In this document: positions 1-6,174 of the stretch, piece after piece
Numbering within the stretch: the stretch's first letter is position 1
Layout: each line of letters begins with the position of its first letter
Assembly: GCA_030601545.1 (NCBI GenBank)
Contig: JAUVTM010000058.1
Location: 1 to 9,457 of the forward strand
Direction of reading: 5' to 3'
DNA from: Syntrophobacterales bacterium
GTDB taxonomy: Bacteria > Desulfobacterota > Syntrophobacteria > BM002
DNA: 9,457 nt
Made by a program: the position numbers and the translations under genes
The notes under the pieces: model-generated
The model's input: the letters and a program-made list of their open reading frames with translations, nothing else
What the model was told of the DNA's origin: nothing
Database searches by the model: none

Positions 1-1
1 G

Positions 2-196
2 GATGTGGAAGTATTTGCGGAACCACCTCAAGGCAGGGAGAACCTGTTCAAGGGTACCATTATCCATAAGGCCTACTTGGGCAACTTTCTCTACTTTTTC
101 GTCAGCGTAAATGGAACTGTGATCAGGGTGCAGGTTCCGCATCACCTGCCGCAAGAAGAAGGACAAGAACTCTACCTGTTTCTAGATCCGCAATAA
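2..196 (+). CDS. ABC transporter ATP-binding protein, C-terminal TOBE fragment (5' end outside window)
   Basis: Only the last 64 codons or so are present; the frame is open to the left edge and stops at TAA 194-196. The tail (NLFKGTIIHKAYLGNFLYFF, then an IRVQVP strand and an EEGQELYLFLDP end) looks like the TOBE domain that closes PotA/FbpC-type importer ATPases, where it helps regulation or substrate specificity. The Walker and signature motifs lie outside the window, so the ATPase identity is inferred from this tail alone. A GTG at position 5 could be read as a start, but the frame is open upstream of it and a free 63-residue TOBE protein is unlikely. It is the only plus-strand gene and converges on the HAD gene, with a repeat element between them. 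The substrate (polyamine, iron, sulfate or other) cannot be told. Confidence 0.7.
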   Translation, partial: DVEVFAEPPQGRENLFKGTIIHKAYLGNFLYFFVSVNGTVIRVQVPHHLPQEEGQELYLFLDPQ

Positions 197-212
197 TGTA
201 TGATGTTGCTCT

Positions 213-336
213 AGGCATAGGGCATAGAGCAAAGGGCATAGGGCATAGGGCTGGACTATTTCGGATTGCGAATTGCGGATTTCGGATTTTAAAACTCACG
301 AGCCGCAATTCTGCCCTATGCCTTGAGCCCTACGCC
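213..336. repeat. Intergenic nested inverted-repeat element 1 (GGCATAGGG / GAATTGCGG words)
   Basis: The spacer between the convergent ABC and HAD genes is mostly reiterated words. GGCATAG occurs at 214-220, 221-227, 235-241 and 242-248, and CGGATT-type words fill 260-290. The outer arms AGGCATAGGGCA (213-224) and TGCCCTATGCCT (312-323) are a perfect 12-bp inverted repeat. Inside them, GAATTGCGG (270-278) pairs perfectly with CCGCAATTC (303-311). On the right the two arm words are contiguous; on the left they are 45 bp apart. The right arm runs over the HAD stop codon. It could act as a bidirectional transcript end or be a small non-autonomous repeat element; function is unknown. Confidence 0.8.
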
Positions 337-1145
337 TTTTGCCTGTGTTGGAGGATATGGCTGGCGAATTCGGCAAATCCTTCGCCGCCTTCTTGTGAGG
401 TGATGTAGGCCGGCAGTGTCTGCATCTGATCCACGAATTTCAAGACGTTTTTCACCGCCACGCTAATTGGAAAGTACTCGAACACAGGCTCGTCATTTGG
501 TGAATCCCCGCAATAAGCGAAGCTGCCTTTTTCTGTATCCAGGTCCAGCCCGAAGCGCTCTGTCATGAATCGCTTTGCCATTCCAAGTTTGTCATACTCA
601 CCGAACCAACCATTTACATGGATGGAAGATACTTTGCAGGTGGCTCCGTGCGCTTTAAATAGAGAGCAAATTTGCCTGACTGCTTCGGACTCTAGCGGGG
701 GTACGTCCTCGCAGTAGTCTATGGCCAGGTCCGCTTCCCGGTAATGCTGATCGCTTGCAAGTGCAGAGCCTGGAACGGCTGCGAGAATCTCGTCCCGTAC
801 GGTCAGGAGACGCTGTCGTTTTTCAGCACGGACCGAATCAGTGTCCAAAAAGCGCTTTTTCAGTTTTCGCTCCTTTTCATCAAACCAGAAACAAAAAGCC
901 CCATTTTCTCCCACCACTCCATGCACAGGCCACATCCGGGCAAGGTGATCACACCAGCCAGCCGGTCTCCCGGTAACGGCTATGACCAGCAGACCTGCAT
1001 TTTTAAGCGCCCAGAGGGCATCGAAGGAGCAGGCAGGAATCTTGCCGTGAGTGGTGAAGGTGTCATCAAGATCAAAAAAAACACCCTTCAAGTTCTGAAG
1101 TAGTTCGGAAGGAATACTTTCGAGCGGAGCAATATTTTTATTCAT
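330..1145 (-). CDS. HAD superfamily hydrolase, subfamily IIB (Cof / mannosyl-phosphoglycerate-phosphatase-like)
   Basis: A cytosolic phosphatase-like protein of 271 residues. Motif I is FFDLDDT at residues 23-29 (Asp25 nucleophile, Asp27 acid/base); motif II is the VTGR stretch with Thr58; Lys186 in EYDKLG serves as motif III; motif IV is GDSPNDEPVF at 213-222 with Asp214 and Asp218 for Mg2+. The insert between motifs II and III is the size of a C2B cap, as in the IIB subfamily with sugar-phosphate phosphatases; the actual substrate cannot be read from sequence. The ATG at 1145 has no clear Shine-Dalgarno sequence, but it lies 52 bp behind the preceding gene, so it is probably read as the last gene of the solute-binding-protein unit. 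The last few codons (RQKA) and the TAG stop lie in the right arm of repeat element 1. A run of eight T residues lies in motif I. Confidence 0.85.
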   Translation of the reverse strand: MNKNIAPLESIPSELLQNLKGVFFDLDDTFTTHGKIPACSFDALWALKNAGLLVIAVTGRPAGWCDHLARMWPVHGVVGENGAFCFWFDEKERKLKKRFLDTDSVRAEKRQRLLTVRDEILAAVPGSALASDQHYREADLAIDYCEDVPPLESEAVRQICSLFKAHGATCKVSSIHVNGWFGEYDKLGMAKRFMTERFGLDLDTEKGSFAYCGDSPNDEPVFEYFPISVAVKNVLKFVDQMQTLPAYITSQEGGEGFAEFASHILQHRQKA

Positions 1146-1197
1146 AGCTGCAAATGGAGTTGTTCATTAGCCGATGCCGAATAAGCTGACTTAAAGT

Positions 1198-1623
1198 TCA
1201 GGAAGGTTGAGCTACGCTTGCAGTGGAGTCACTTAACTGCTCAAGTAGTTGCAGTTCATAGTTTTTGAGAATGTCCTGCGCCTTGCGTTCCACCTTTTGT
1301 AACCGCAGGTAAAGGTTGCGGATGTCCTCCGTCTTGCCGAAGATCTCCAGTTCTGTATTTATTTGGTCCATCTGTTTTTTGTGAACAGAGGCCAAAACCC
1401 TGCAGCGGAAGATAACTTGTTGGCAGACCAGGCGCCACCGAGCGCTCTTCTTCTTGTCCAGCCCGGCCAAGGTAATCATCCGCACGGCCTCGTCAATGTC
1501 GTCCTCATCTAGAGCTTCCAGCGCTCTGTGCAAGTAGTAGCGACGCGGAAGAAATCCCCGGCCTTCAAACTTCGGTGCAAAAGTTCTGCGAAAGAGCTTG
1601 AACAGGGAGTTAAGTCCGACCAT
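1198..1623 (-). CDS. Hypothetical helical protein, 141 aa
   Basis: I do not recognise the family. The protein is highly charged with no membrane segment or signal peptide. The N-terminal part is basic (FKLFRRTF, RGFLPRRYYLHRALEAL), followed by an acidic DEDDIDEA patch near residue 40. Residues about 75-130 are heptad-like and probably form a long helix or coiled coil (QMDQINTELEIF, LYLRLQKVERKAQDIL). The ATG at 1623 follows the upstream TGA stop (1629-1631) by 5 bp, and the GAGG of its ribosome site overlaps that stop, so translation is probably coupled to the 108-residue gene. This coupling suggests the two products act together, perhaps as a membrane protein and a cytosolic partner; that is inference. 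Coding is supported by the tight packing and strong reading frame rather than by homology. Confidence 0.7.
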   Translation of the reverse strand: MVGLNSLFKLFRRTFAPKFEGRGFLPRRYYLHRALEALDEDDIDEAVRMITLAGLDKKKSARWRLVCQQVIFRCRVLASVHKKQMDQINTELEIFGKTEDIRNLYLRLQKVERKAQDILKNYELQLLEQLSDSTASVAQPS

Positions 1624-1628
1624 CTACC

Positions 1629-1955
1629 TCAAGCCGTTTGCGCTTCGATGCCTGCGCGTATGAGTTTAACAAAGCTCTCTCGCAGCTCGGGGAGCTCAAT
1701 GGACAGTTCATCTATCTGTTCTAAAACATCTCGATAGTCAGAGGCGGGCTCCACCGGCACCCGTTTAACCAGATTGACTGTGGCTTCGTAAATGCGACGA
1801 TCAATCCTTATCAAGCCAAAACCGGCACCGATTATGGCGAGTAGTCCGCTCACAACCTCCATGCCGGTTATTTCCTCCAGTGCCAACTCGGCTGCCAGGC
1901 CCAATAGAGCTCCAGTCAAACCACCAGGAATACTAAGGTTTCGCTCCTGTATCAT
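1629..1955 (-). CDS. Hypothetical small membrane-associated protein, 108 aa
   Basis: The family is not recognised. After a short polar start (MIQERNLSIP) come two glycine- and alanine-rich hydrophobic stretches, about residues 11-30 (GGLTGALLGLAAELALEEIT) and 35-50 (VVSGLLAIIGAGFGLI), which may form a membrane hairpin. A basic IRIDRR turn and a charged C-terminal half (EQIDELSIELPELRESFVKL) predicted as amphipathic helix follow. The start is fixed by a strong AGGAGG at 1961-1966, 5 nt from the ATG. It begins 23 bp after the stop of the solute-binding protein and is probably coupled to the next gene, which starts 5 bp later. The glycine-rich hairpin recalls small channel- or vesicle-associated proteins, but that is not enough for a function. 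Confidence 0.72.
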   Translation of the reverse strand: MIQERNLSIPGGLTGALLGLAAELALEEITGMEVVSGLLAIIGAGFGLIRIDRRIYEATVNLVKRVPVEPASDYRDVLEQIDELSIELPELRESFVKLIRAGIEAQTA

Positions 1956-1960
1956 TTTTT

Positions 1961-1966
1961 CCTCCT
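1961..1966 (-). promoter_or_regulatory. Strong ribosome binding site of the 108-aa gene
   Basis: The minus strand reads AGGAGG followed by a 5-nt A-rich spacer and ATG. It supports expression of this small unrecognised gene and fixes its start. Confidence 0.75.
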
Positions 1967-1978
1967 CAGGAATATAAG

Positions 1979-2794
1979 CTATTCTTGGAAAACCTTTTCA
2001 ATTCTTCTCAGGTATTCATCAAGCACCCCGCCTCCCCACCACTTACGAAGAGAATCCTGGAGATAGCCTGACTCATACATAAGTCTGAGGGACACATCCA
2101 CGAAGGCTTTGACGTCATCCTCACCTTTGCGGATGCCAACTCCCCAATCAGTGGTATTGAAGTGTTCGCCGACCACTTCAAGGTCGGGGTTGTAAAGGGC
2201 CATCGTGAATACAAATAGATCATCCTGGGCAAAGGCAACACCCTGGTCATTCCTCAAAGCTTGTATGGCCTCGTAAGTCTTGGTGAACTTTATTTGTTTG
2301 GCACCGGGAACCAGTTCAGCCAGGGCTTGAGCTCCGGTGGTTCCCGTGATGGTGATCACCTTCTTCCCCTTGAGATCATAAATGGAATTGATCCCTGAGC
2401 CCTTTTTTGCCAAGAGACGAACACCTGATTCAAAATAGGGAATGGAGAATTGCACCTTCTCGGCTCGCTGAGAGGTTATACCCATGGTCGCCCAAATCAT
2501 GTCGATTTTCCCCGAAGTGAGCAACTTAATTCGGCTTTCTGGGGTAACCGCCACGAACTCGACTTTTTTTGGATCACCGAAAAGATACTCAGCGAGTTTG
2601 TGGCACAGATCAATCTCCCAACCCTCGAACTCACTTTTTTCATTAATACCACTCCAGGGTGGGTAGTCGGCTTTGACACCGATAACGATCTTACCTGCTT
2701 TCATAATACCAGCTAGCGTTTTCGCCTCAGCCGGAACCAAGGCCAAAGAAAAGATCAGCACCGCAATGGACACCGAGATCAGAAGTCTCTTCAT
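1979..2794 (-). CDS. Family 3 extracellular solute-binding protein (amino-acid ABC transporter type)
   Basis: A periplasmic ligand-binding protein (SBP_bac_3 fold) of 271 residues, which would deliver a polar amino acid or similar solute to an ABC importer. The N-terminus MKRLLISVSIAVLIFSLALV is a clear signal peptide with probable cleavage after AEA (residues 22-24). Family landmarks follow: IVIGVKADYPPWSG (37-49), FEGWEIDLCHKLAEYL (56-71), SGKIDMIWATMGITSQR (94-110), FSIPYFESG (116-124) and VITITGTTGAQAL (146-158). Arg110 is at the usual position that grips a ligand carboxylate, and Asp191 is a candidate ammonium ligand. The frame opens at 2875, but the AGGAGG at 2800-2805 and the signal peptide select the ATG at 2794. 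No permease or ATPase gene lies next to it, so it is an orphan binding protein in this window, followed by two unknown genes and a HAD gene. Confidence 0.9.
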   Translation of the reverse strand: MKRLLISVSIAVLIFSLALVPAEAKTLAGIMKAGKIVIGVKADYPPWSGINEKSEFEGWEIDLCHKLAEYLFGDPKKVEFVAVTPESRIKLLTSGKIDMIWATMGITSQRAEKVQFSIPYFESGVRLLAKKGSGINSIYDLKGKKVITITGTTGAQALAELVPGAKQIKFTKTYEAIQALRNDQGVAFAQDDLFVFTMALYNPDLEVVGEHFNTTDWGVGIRKGEDDVKAFVDVSLRLMYESGYLQDSLRKWWGGGVLDEYLRRIEKVFQE

Positions 2795-2799
2795 CGCTT

Positions 2800-2805
2800 C
2801 CTCCT
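2800..2805 (-). promoter_or_regulatory. Ribosome binding site fixing the start of the solute-binding protein
   Basis: AGGAGG on the minus strand lies 5 nt before the ATG at 2794. It excludes the 27-codon upstream extension, which would hide the signal peptide. Confidence 0.8.
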
Positions 2806-2868
2806 CGACGTAGGTATGCAACATCAGAGTAAACGTTGATAGATTAAGCAAGGAATAGTAGGGACCAA

Positions 2869-2897
2869 ATATCACATAGGATGTCGGCAGCTGTCAA
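2869..2897 (-). promoter_or_regulatory. Candidate sigma-70 promoter for the solute-binding-protein unit
   Basis: Read on the minus strand, a perfect TTGACA (2892-2897) stands 17 bp before TGATAT (2869-2874), which keeps the first T and the final AT of the -10 consensus. Transcription would start near 2862, leaving a leader of about 68 nt before the ATG at 2794. The 185-bp gap to the upstream PhoU-like gene holds no convincing terminator hairpin, so read-through from the phosphate genes is also possible. Confidence 0.45.
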
Positions 2898-2980
2898 GGA
2901 AAGCTCATCAGAGTTCTGGAAACCTGGTCTTTTCCTGCATAGCGGGGGGCAGAAAGGTAACTGACGCGAAGCGTTATGAC

Positions 2981-3649
2981 CTACCTAGCAATCATGGTGC
3001 GCATGCGGTCCGAGGCGTTCTGGGCATCATCAGCGATGTTTCCGATAATTTCTACCAACCGGACAACATGGAAGAGGTCCACCGGATCTTTCAACACGGC
3101 AAAGGCCTGTTTCTTAAGTTCATATTCCAGGTGGTCTGCCTCCTTTTCGGCCTGATGGATATCACCGATGATGCTTTTTAGCTTATCGCGGTTCTTTTCG
3201 GTACTGCTCTTGAAGTAGACAATGGCCTGTTCCGCCATCTCAGGGAGTTTTTCAATGGACGGAATGACAGCGTCAATAAGGTGCAAGAAATCGCCAATCA
3301 GCTCCTCCGCGACCCCCCCCTCGGGTTTGAACGAGATCCAGTACAGAGCTTCCTCCACGTTATCCAGCACATGGTCCTGCTCGCGCAAGCAGTCTAAAAG
3401 AACGAACTTGTCCACCGGCATGAGCAAGCCTCGGGGCAGGTGGTTGCGGAGATTGCGCTTGAGCCAGTCTGCTTGGCTTTCAAGCTTGGCCACGTCCTCG
3501 GTGAGTTTGTCGAACTCCTCGCAATCCAACGCGACATAACATTCCACCGCCCGCTTAAACATCCAGGCGCATTCTTTTACCTTGTCGGCGTGGTCTTTGA
3601 GCTTTTTGAAAGGTGACTCGTAAAAAAGAGAAAAGAATGAGAATCTCAT
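2981..3649 (-). CDS. DUF47 / PhoU-like protein, partner of the PiT phosphate permease
   Basis: A cytosolic all-helical protein of the DUF47 (TIGR00153, PhoU-related) family, about 222 residues, the usual length. It begins with the family-like N-terminus MRFSFFSLFYESPFKKLKDH and contains NLRNHLPRGLLMPVD, LLDCLREQDHVLDNVEEAL and the C-terminal helix LVEIIGNIADDAQNASDRM. Acidic E/D-rich helices of this family bind metals in PhoU-type folds. Its members commonly sit beside PiT permeases and are thought to modulate them; here the gene begins 30 bp after the permease stop, so the two are probably one operon. An ATG at 3655 is only 1 nt from the GGGAGG site (3657-3662), whereas the ATG at 3649 is 7 nt away, so I prefer the latter; the former would add two residues. 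The gene has a run of eight G residues in mid-sequence (3313-3320). Confidence 0.88.
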   Translation of the reverse strand: MRFSFFSLFYESPFKKLKDHADKVKECAWMFKRAVECYVALDCEEFDKLTEDVAKLESQADWLKRNLRNHLPRGLLMPVDKFVLLDCLREQDHVLDNVEEALYWISFKPEGGVAEELIGDFLHLIDAVIPSIEKLPEMAEQAIVYFKSSTEKNRDKLKSIIGDIHQAEKEADHLEYELKKQAFAVLKDPVDLFHVVRLVEIIGNIADDAQNASDRMRTMIAR

Positions 3650-3656
3650 GGACATA

Positions 3657-3662
3657 CCTCCC
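3657..3662 (-). promoter_or_regulatory. Ribosome binding site that decides the DUF47 gene start
   Basis: GGGAGG on the minus strand is 1 nt from one ATG (3655) and 7 nt from a second in-frame ATG (3649). The spacing favours the second. Confidence 0.6.
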
Positions 3663-3679
3663 GATAGAGGTAAACGTTG

Positions 3680-4927
3680 TTAAAGAAAGAATAAAGTTAA
3701 GAGTTTGTATAACACTATGGCCAAGACCATCGTAAACGGAAGGGTAATGACCCAAGAAGAGCCGATGTTACGCAACAGCCTCATGTCAAGAAATCCCATG
3801 CCCCGCATAAAACCCACCCCTACTACGGCACCCACCAGCACGTGAGTAGTAGAAACGGGGAGTCCCAGCCTTGAGCATACCAGAATTGTGGTGGCAGCGC
3901 CAAATTCGGCACAAAAGCCTCGCACCGGAGTCACCTCGGTGATCTTGCCGCCAATGGTCTCCATAACCCGGCTGCCAAAAAATAATAAGCCACCTCCCAC
4001 AGCAAGGCCCCCTATCGCCAGCATCCATACCGGCACTTCCACCTGCATGGCCACGCTTCCGGTCTTAACCACCGAAAATATGGCCGCCAGGGGGCCAATG
4101 GCGTTGGCCACGTCATTGGCCCCGTGGGCAAAGGCCACGTAACAGGCGGTCATGACTTGTAGATGGGCAAAGAAAGACTGCAGGGGTGCGGCCTGCTCCT
4201 CGCGCTGCAAGTCCCGGCGGAGCAAATACTTCAGCCACAATCGGCCAAGTACACCGCCTGCCGCAGCACAAGGCACTGCTATAGCTATGGCCTGTCCGAA
4301 ACCTAAGTCCAAGTGGAGGTTCTTCAACCCTTTAAATATCAAAGACAGGACGATTACGACCAGCACACCTCCAATGAGGTAAGGTGACCATTGTATCGCC
4401 ATCTTCTCAGGAGTGTCTGATCTTAAGATTTTGTTTCGGATCAGATAATAGATGCCCCCTGCGATGAGCGCGCCCGCCAATGGAGAAACCACCCAGCTCA
4501 CCGCAATGGTAATCACCTTTCCCCAGGAAATGGCCTCGACACCAACACTGATCATACCAAAACCCACTACCGCACCAACAATGGAGTGAGTAGTGGAAAC
4601 CGGCAATCCAAATACCGTGGCGAGATGAACCCAGATCCCGGCAGCAAGTAGGGCGGCAAACATTCCCATCATGAGGTGTTCCGGAGCACCCGCAAGCAAA
4701 TCAGTGTTGATCATCCCCTTTCTAATGGTGTTGGTCACATGCCCACCAGCCAGTATCGCCCCCAGCAGGTTTGCCACTATGGAGATCACCACGGCCTGCT
4801 TGAGGGTCAAAGCCCGGGAACCAACGGAAGTTCCCATGGCGTTGGCAAGGTCATTGGCACCAATATTGGCGGCCATATAGAGGCCTATAAGAGTGGCTGC
4901 AGCCAGAATAATCGTGTCCGCACTCAT
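3680..4927 (-). CDS. pit: PiT family inorganic phosphate transporter
   Basis: An inner-membrane, ion-coupled low-affinity phosphate carrier (PF01384, PHO4 superfamily), about 415 residues with around 10 hydrophobic segments. The family's internal duplication is plain: GANDLANAMG (23-32) matches GANDVANAIG (269-278), and GLPVSTTHSIVGAVVG (107-122) matches GLPVSTTHVLVGAVVG (355-370). These repeats form the phosphate and cation path in the family. A polar loop around 235-250 (KYLLRRDLQREEQAAP) separates the halves. The frame can start at GTG 4933 or ATG 4927; neither has a strong ribosome site, and I chose the ATG. It is followed by the DUF47 gene, the standard PiT partner. Whether the coupling ion is H+ or Na+ and whether the gene is phosphate-regulated cannot be told; I saw no convincing Pho box upstream. 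Confidence 0.93.
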   Translation of the reverse strand: MSADTIILAAATLIGLYMAANIGANDLANAMGTSVGSRALTLKQAVVISIVANLLGAILAGGHVTNTIRKGMINTDLLAGAPEHLMMGMFAALLAAGIWVHLATVFGLPVSTTHSIVGAVVGFGMISVGVEAISWGKVITIAVSWVVSPLAGALIAGGIYYLIRNKILRSDTPEKMAIQWSPYLIGGVLVVIVLSLIFKGLKNLHLDLGFGQAIAIAVPCAAAGGVLGRLWLKYLLRRDLQREEQAAPLQSFFAHLQVMTACYVAFAHGANDVANAIGPLAAIFSVVKTGSVAMQVEVPVWMLAIGGLAVGGGLLFFGSRVMETIGGKITEVTPVRGFCAEFGAATTILVCSRLGLPVSTTHVLVGAVVGVGFMRGMGFLDMRLLRNIGSSWVITLPFTMVLAIVLYKLLTLFFL

Positions 4928-5063
4928 ATTCACTCAATCATAATCGGCAAACCCAGCGACAGGCGGCCCAGCAAGAGGAAAAGAAGTGAATATTACTAAA
5001 GGCATCCAGTTTTCCTAACCAAAGTGAGTTGTTCATAGCTGATGGTAATCATAATGAGACCCT

Positions 5064-5081
5064 AAATAATAATCGTTATTT
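5064..5081. promoter_or_regulatory. AT-rich palindrome upstream of the PiT gene, possible operator
   Basis: AAATAA (5064-5069) and TTATTT (5076-5081) form a 6-bp inverted repeat around a 6-bp centre, in the leader between cbiB and the PiT gene. The wider site agrees with the 19-bp Fur consensus at about 13 positions by eye, which is suggestive only. On the minus strand, TTGAAA (5139-5144) and TTAAAA (5116-5121) with a 17-bp spacer form a weak promoter candidate upstream of it. The site is also simply AT-rich, so chance is a fair explanation. Confidence 0.25.
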
Positions 5082-5169
5082 CTAGACAAGGCACATTAAC
5101 AGATGAGATTTTCTTTTTTAAGCACTTTTTGGAAATAGTTTCAAGCAGGCAGCCTTTCGCCGTTGGCTC

Positions 5170-6174
5170 CTATAGGAGAAAAACCTGCAGACTTAGCAAA
5201 ATGGCCGTGAAGAAAAGGACCGCCAGCCAGCTGGACCGGTAAATGAGCCGACAACACCTTCGGATGTGATCCGGACCTGCTTCTGCATTCCCGTTTCCCA
5301 ACCATGGTTTCTCTACTGTTTCTTCCTGATATACTGTAGGTCCTCCCAGTCTGATCTCGAGGGCCCCAGCCATAAAACTTTCTGGATGGCCGGCGTTGGG
5401 TGACAGGTGTTTAAGCCGGTCACGTATGGCTATCTCCCAGCCGGCTTTCGCACTTTCACCACTAACAAGTGCTCCTATATAGAAAATGATGAGAGAAAGA
5501 CGGGCCGGAATAAAGTTGGCCAGATCATCAAACCTGGCGGCAGGGCGGCCAAAAAGAAGGTAATGCCCTCGGCGATACCCCACCATGGAATCAAGCGTGC
5601 TGACTACCTTGAAGGTGAGAATGGCACATACTCCTGCGGCTGCAGGTGCTTGACATCGCAGGATCTGACCAAGGATTGCGCCGGCACTGTACCAGAACAA
5701 AGGTGAGAGTACACCATCAACGAAGTTTTCCGCCGCACTCTCCACCGCACCCCGGGCCACTCCAAAAGAATCAAGCTTGCTGGTATCACGGCCGACGATT
5801 TTTTGGAGCGTGATGCGAGCCTGGCCAAGATCGCCCTTATCTAAAGCCTCTGCAACCGGAGTAGCGTGTTTGAGCAGGTCAGTGAGAGCCAGGCAGGAGT
5901 ATACGAGGTACAGGTCAAAAATGGTGGCGAGCCAGGGGTGGAGGCCACTGAGAAAAAGCCGGAGCCCTAGATAAGCTCCAGCGAAGAGACCACTTACCCC
6001 AATCAGCAGAAATCCCCCACCCACCAATCCCGACAGACCCAACTTTAGGAGCAACTTCTCCACTATCTCTATACTGAAACCTATGAGTCGGACCGGATGA
6101 AAGCGGAAGGGAGGATCTCCCAAGAGCAGGTCCAGGACGAAGGCAAAGAAGAGTATGGCGGCGGCAAGGATCAT
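5170..6174 (-). CDS. cbiB: Adenosylcobinamide-phosphate synthase CbiB
   Basis: An inner-membrane enzyme that attaches (R)-1-amino-2-propanol O-2-phosphate (or its free alcohol) to adenosylcobyric acid, giving adenosylcobinamide phosphate. It is 334 residues, close to the family length. Conserved landmarks: LDLLLGDPP with HPVRLIG (14-32), IVGRDT (126-131), AVESAAENFVDGVLSPLFW (143-161), STLDSMVGY (192-200), ARFDDLANFIPARL (213-226) and LSPNAGHPESFMAGAL (257-272), plus a C-terminal hydrophobic segment. Its ATG overlaps the cobD stop in an ATGA (6171-6174) and lacks its own good ribosome site, so translation is probably coupled to the enzyme that makes its substrate. Called CobD in the Pseudomonas nomenclature. 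The TAG stop lies in a 12-bp palindrome (5167-5178). No frameshift or missing motif is visible. Confidence 0.95.
   Translation of the reverse strand: MILAAAILFFAFVLDLLLGDPPFRFHPVRLIGFSIEIVEKLLLKLGLSGLVGGGFLLIGVSGLFAGAYLGLRLFLSGLHPWLATIFDLYLVYSCLALTDLLKHATPVAEALDKGDLGQARITLQKIVGRDTSKLDSFGVARGAVESAAENFVDGVLSPLFWYSAGAILGQILRCQAPAAAGVCAILTFKVVSTLDSMVGYRRGHYLLFGRPAARFDDLANFIPARLSLIIFYIGALVSGESAKAGWEIAIRDRLKHLSPNAGHPESFMAGALEIRLGGPTVYQEETVEKPWLGNGNAEAGPDHIRRCCRLIYRSSWLAVLFFTAILLSLQVFLL

Noticed and set aside
213..250. CRISPR-like tandem repeats
   Set aside because: Units are 7-8 bp and directly adjacent, without unique spacers or cas genes.
196..408. 70-residue plus-strand open frame after the ABC gene
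   Set aside because: It is made of repeat words plus the antisense end of the HAD gene; repeated HRAKGIGHRA is a product of the repeat.
2795..2875. 27-codon upstream extension of the solute-binding protein
   Set aside because: It would bury the signal peptide and ignore the strong AGGAGG 5 nt before the ATG at 2794.
2795..2980. Rho-independent terminator after the DUF47 gene
   Set aside because: Only a 4-bp stem (2964-2967 with 2971-2974) upstream of the stop was visible on the gene strand, with no following T run.
4934..5169. Cobalamin riboswitch or Pho box in the leader of the PiT gene
   Set aside because: No B12-box-like conserved core and no convincing tandem CTGTCAT-type repeats were found by eye.
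5167..5178. Perfect 12-bp palindrome CTCCTATAGGAG at the cbiB stop
   Set aside because: There is no loop, it is too short for a terminator, and no relation to a known site was seen; likely chance.
5407..5706. 99-residue plus-strand open frame within cbiB
   Set aside because: It is antisense to a fully conserved CbiB, has no recognisable domain, and its residue composition is unlike a natural protein. Other overlapping frames within real genes were dropped for the same reasons.
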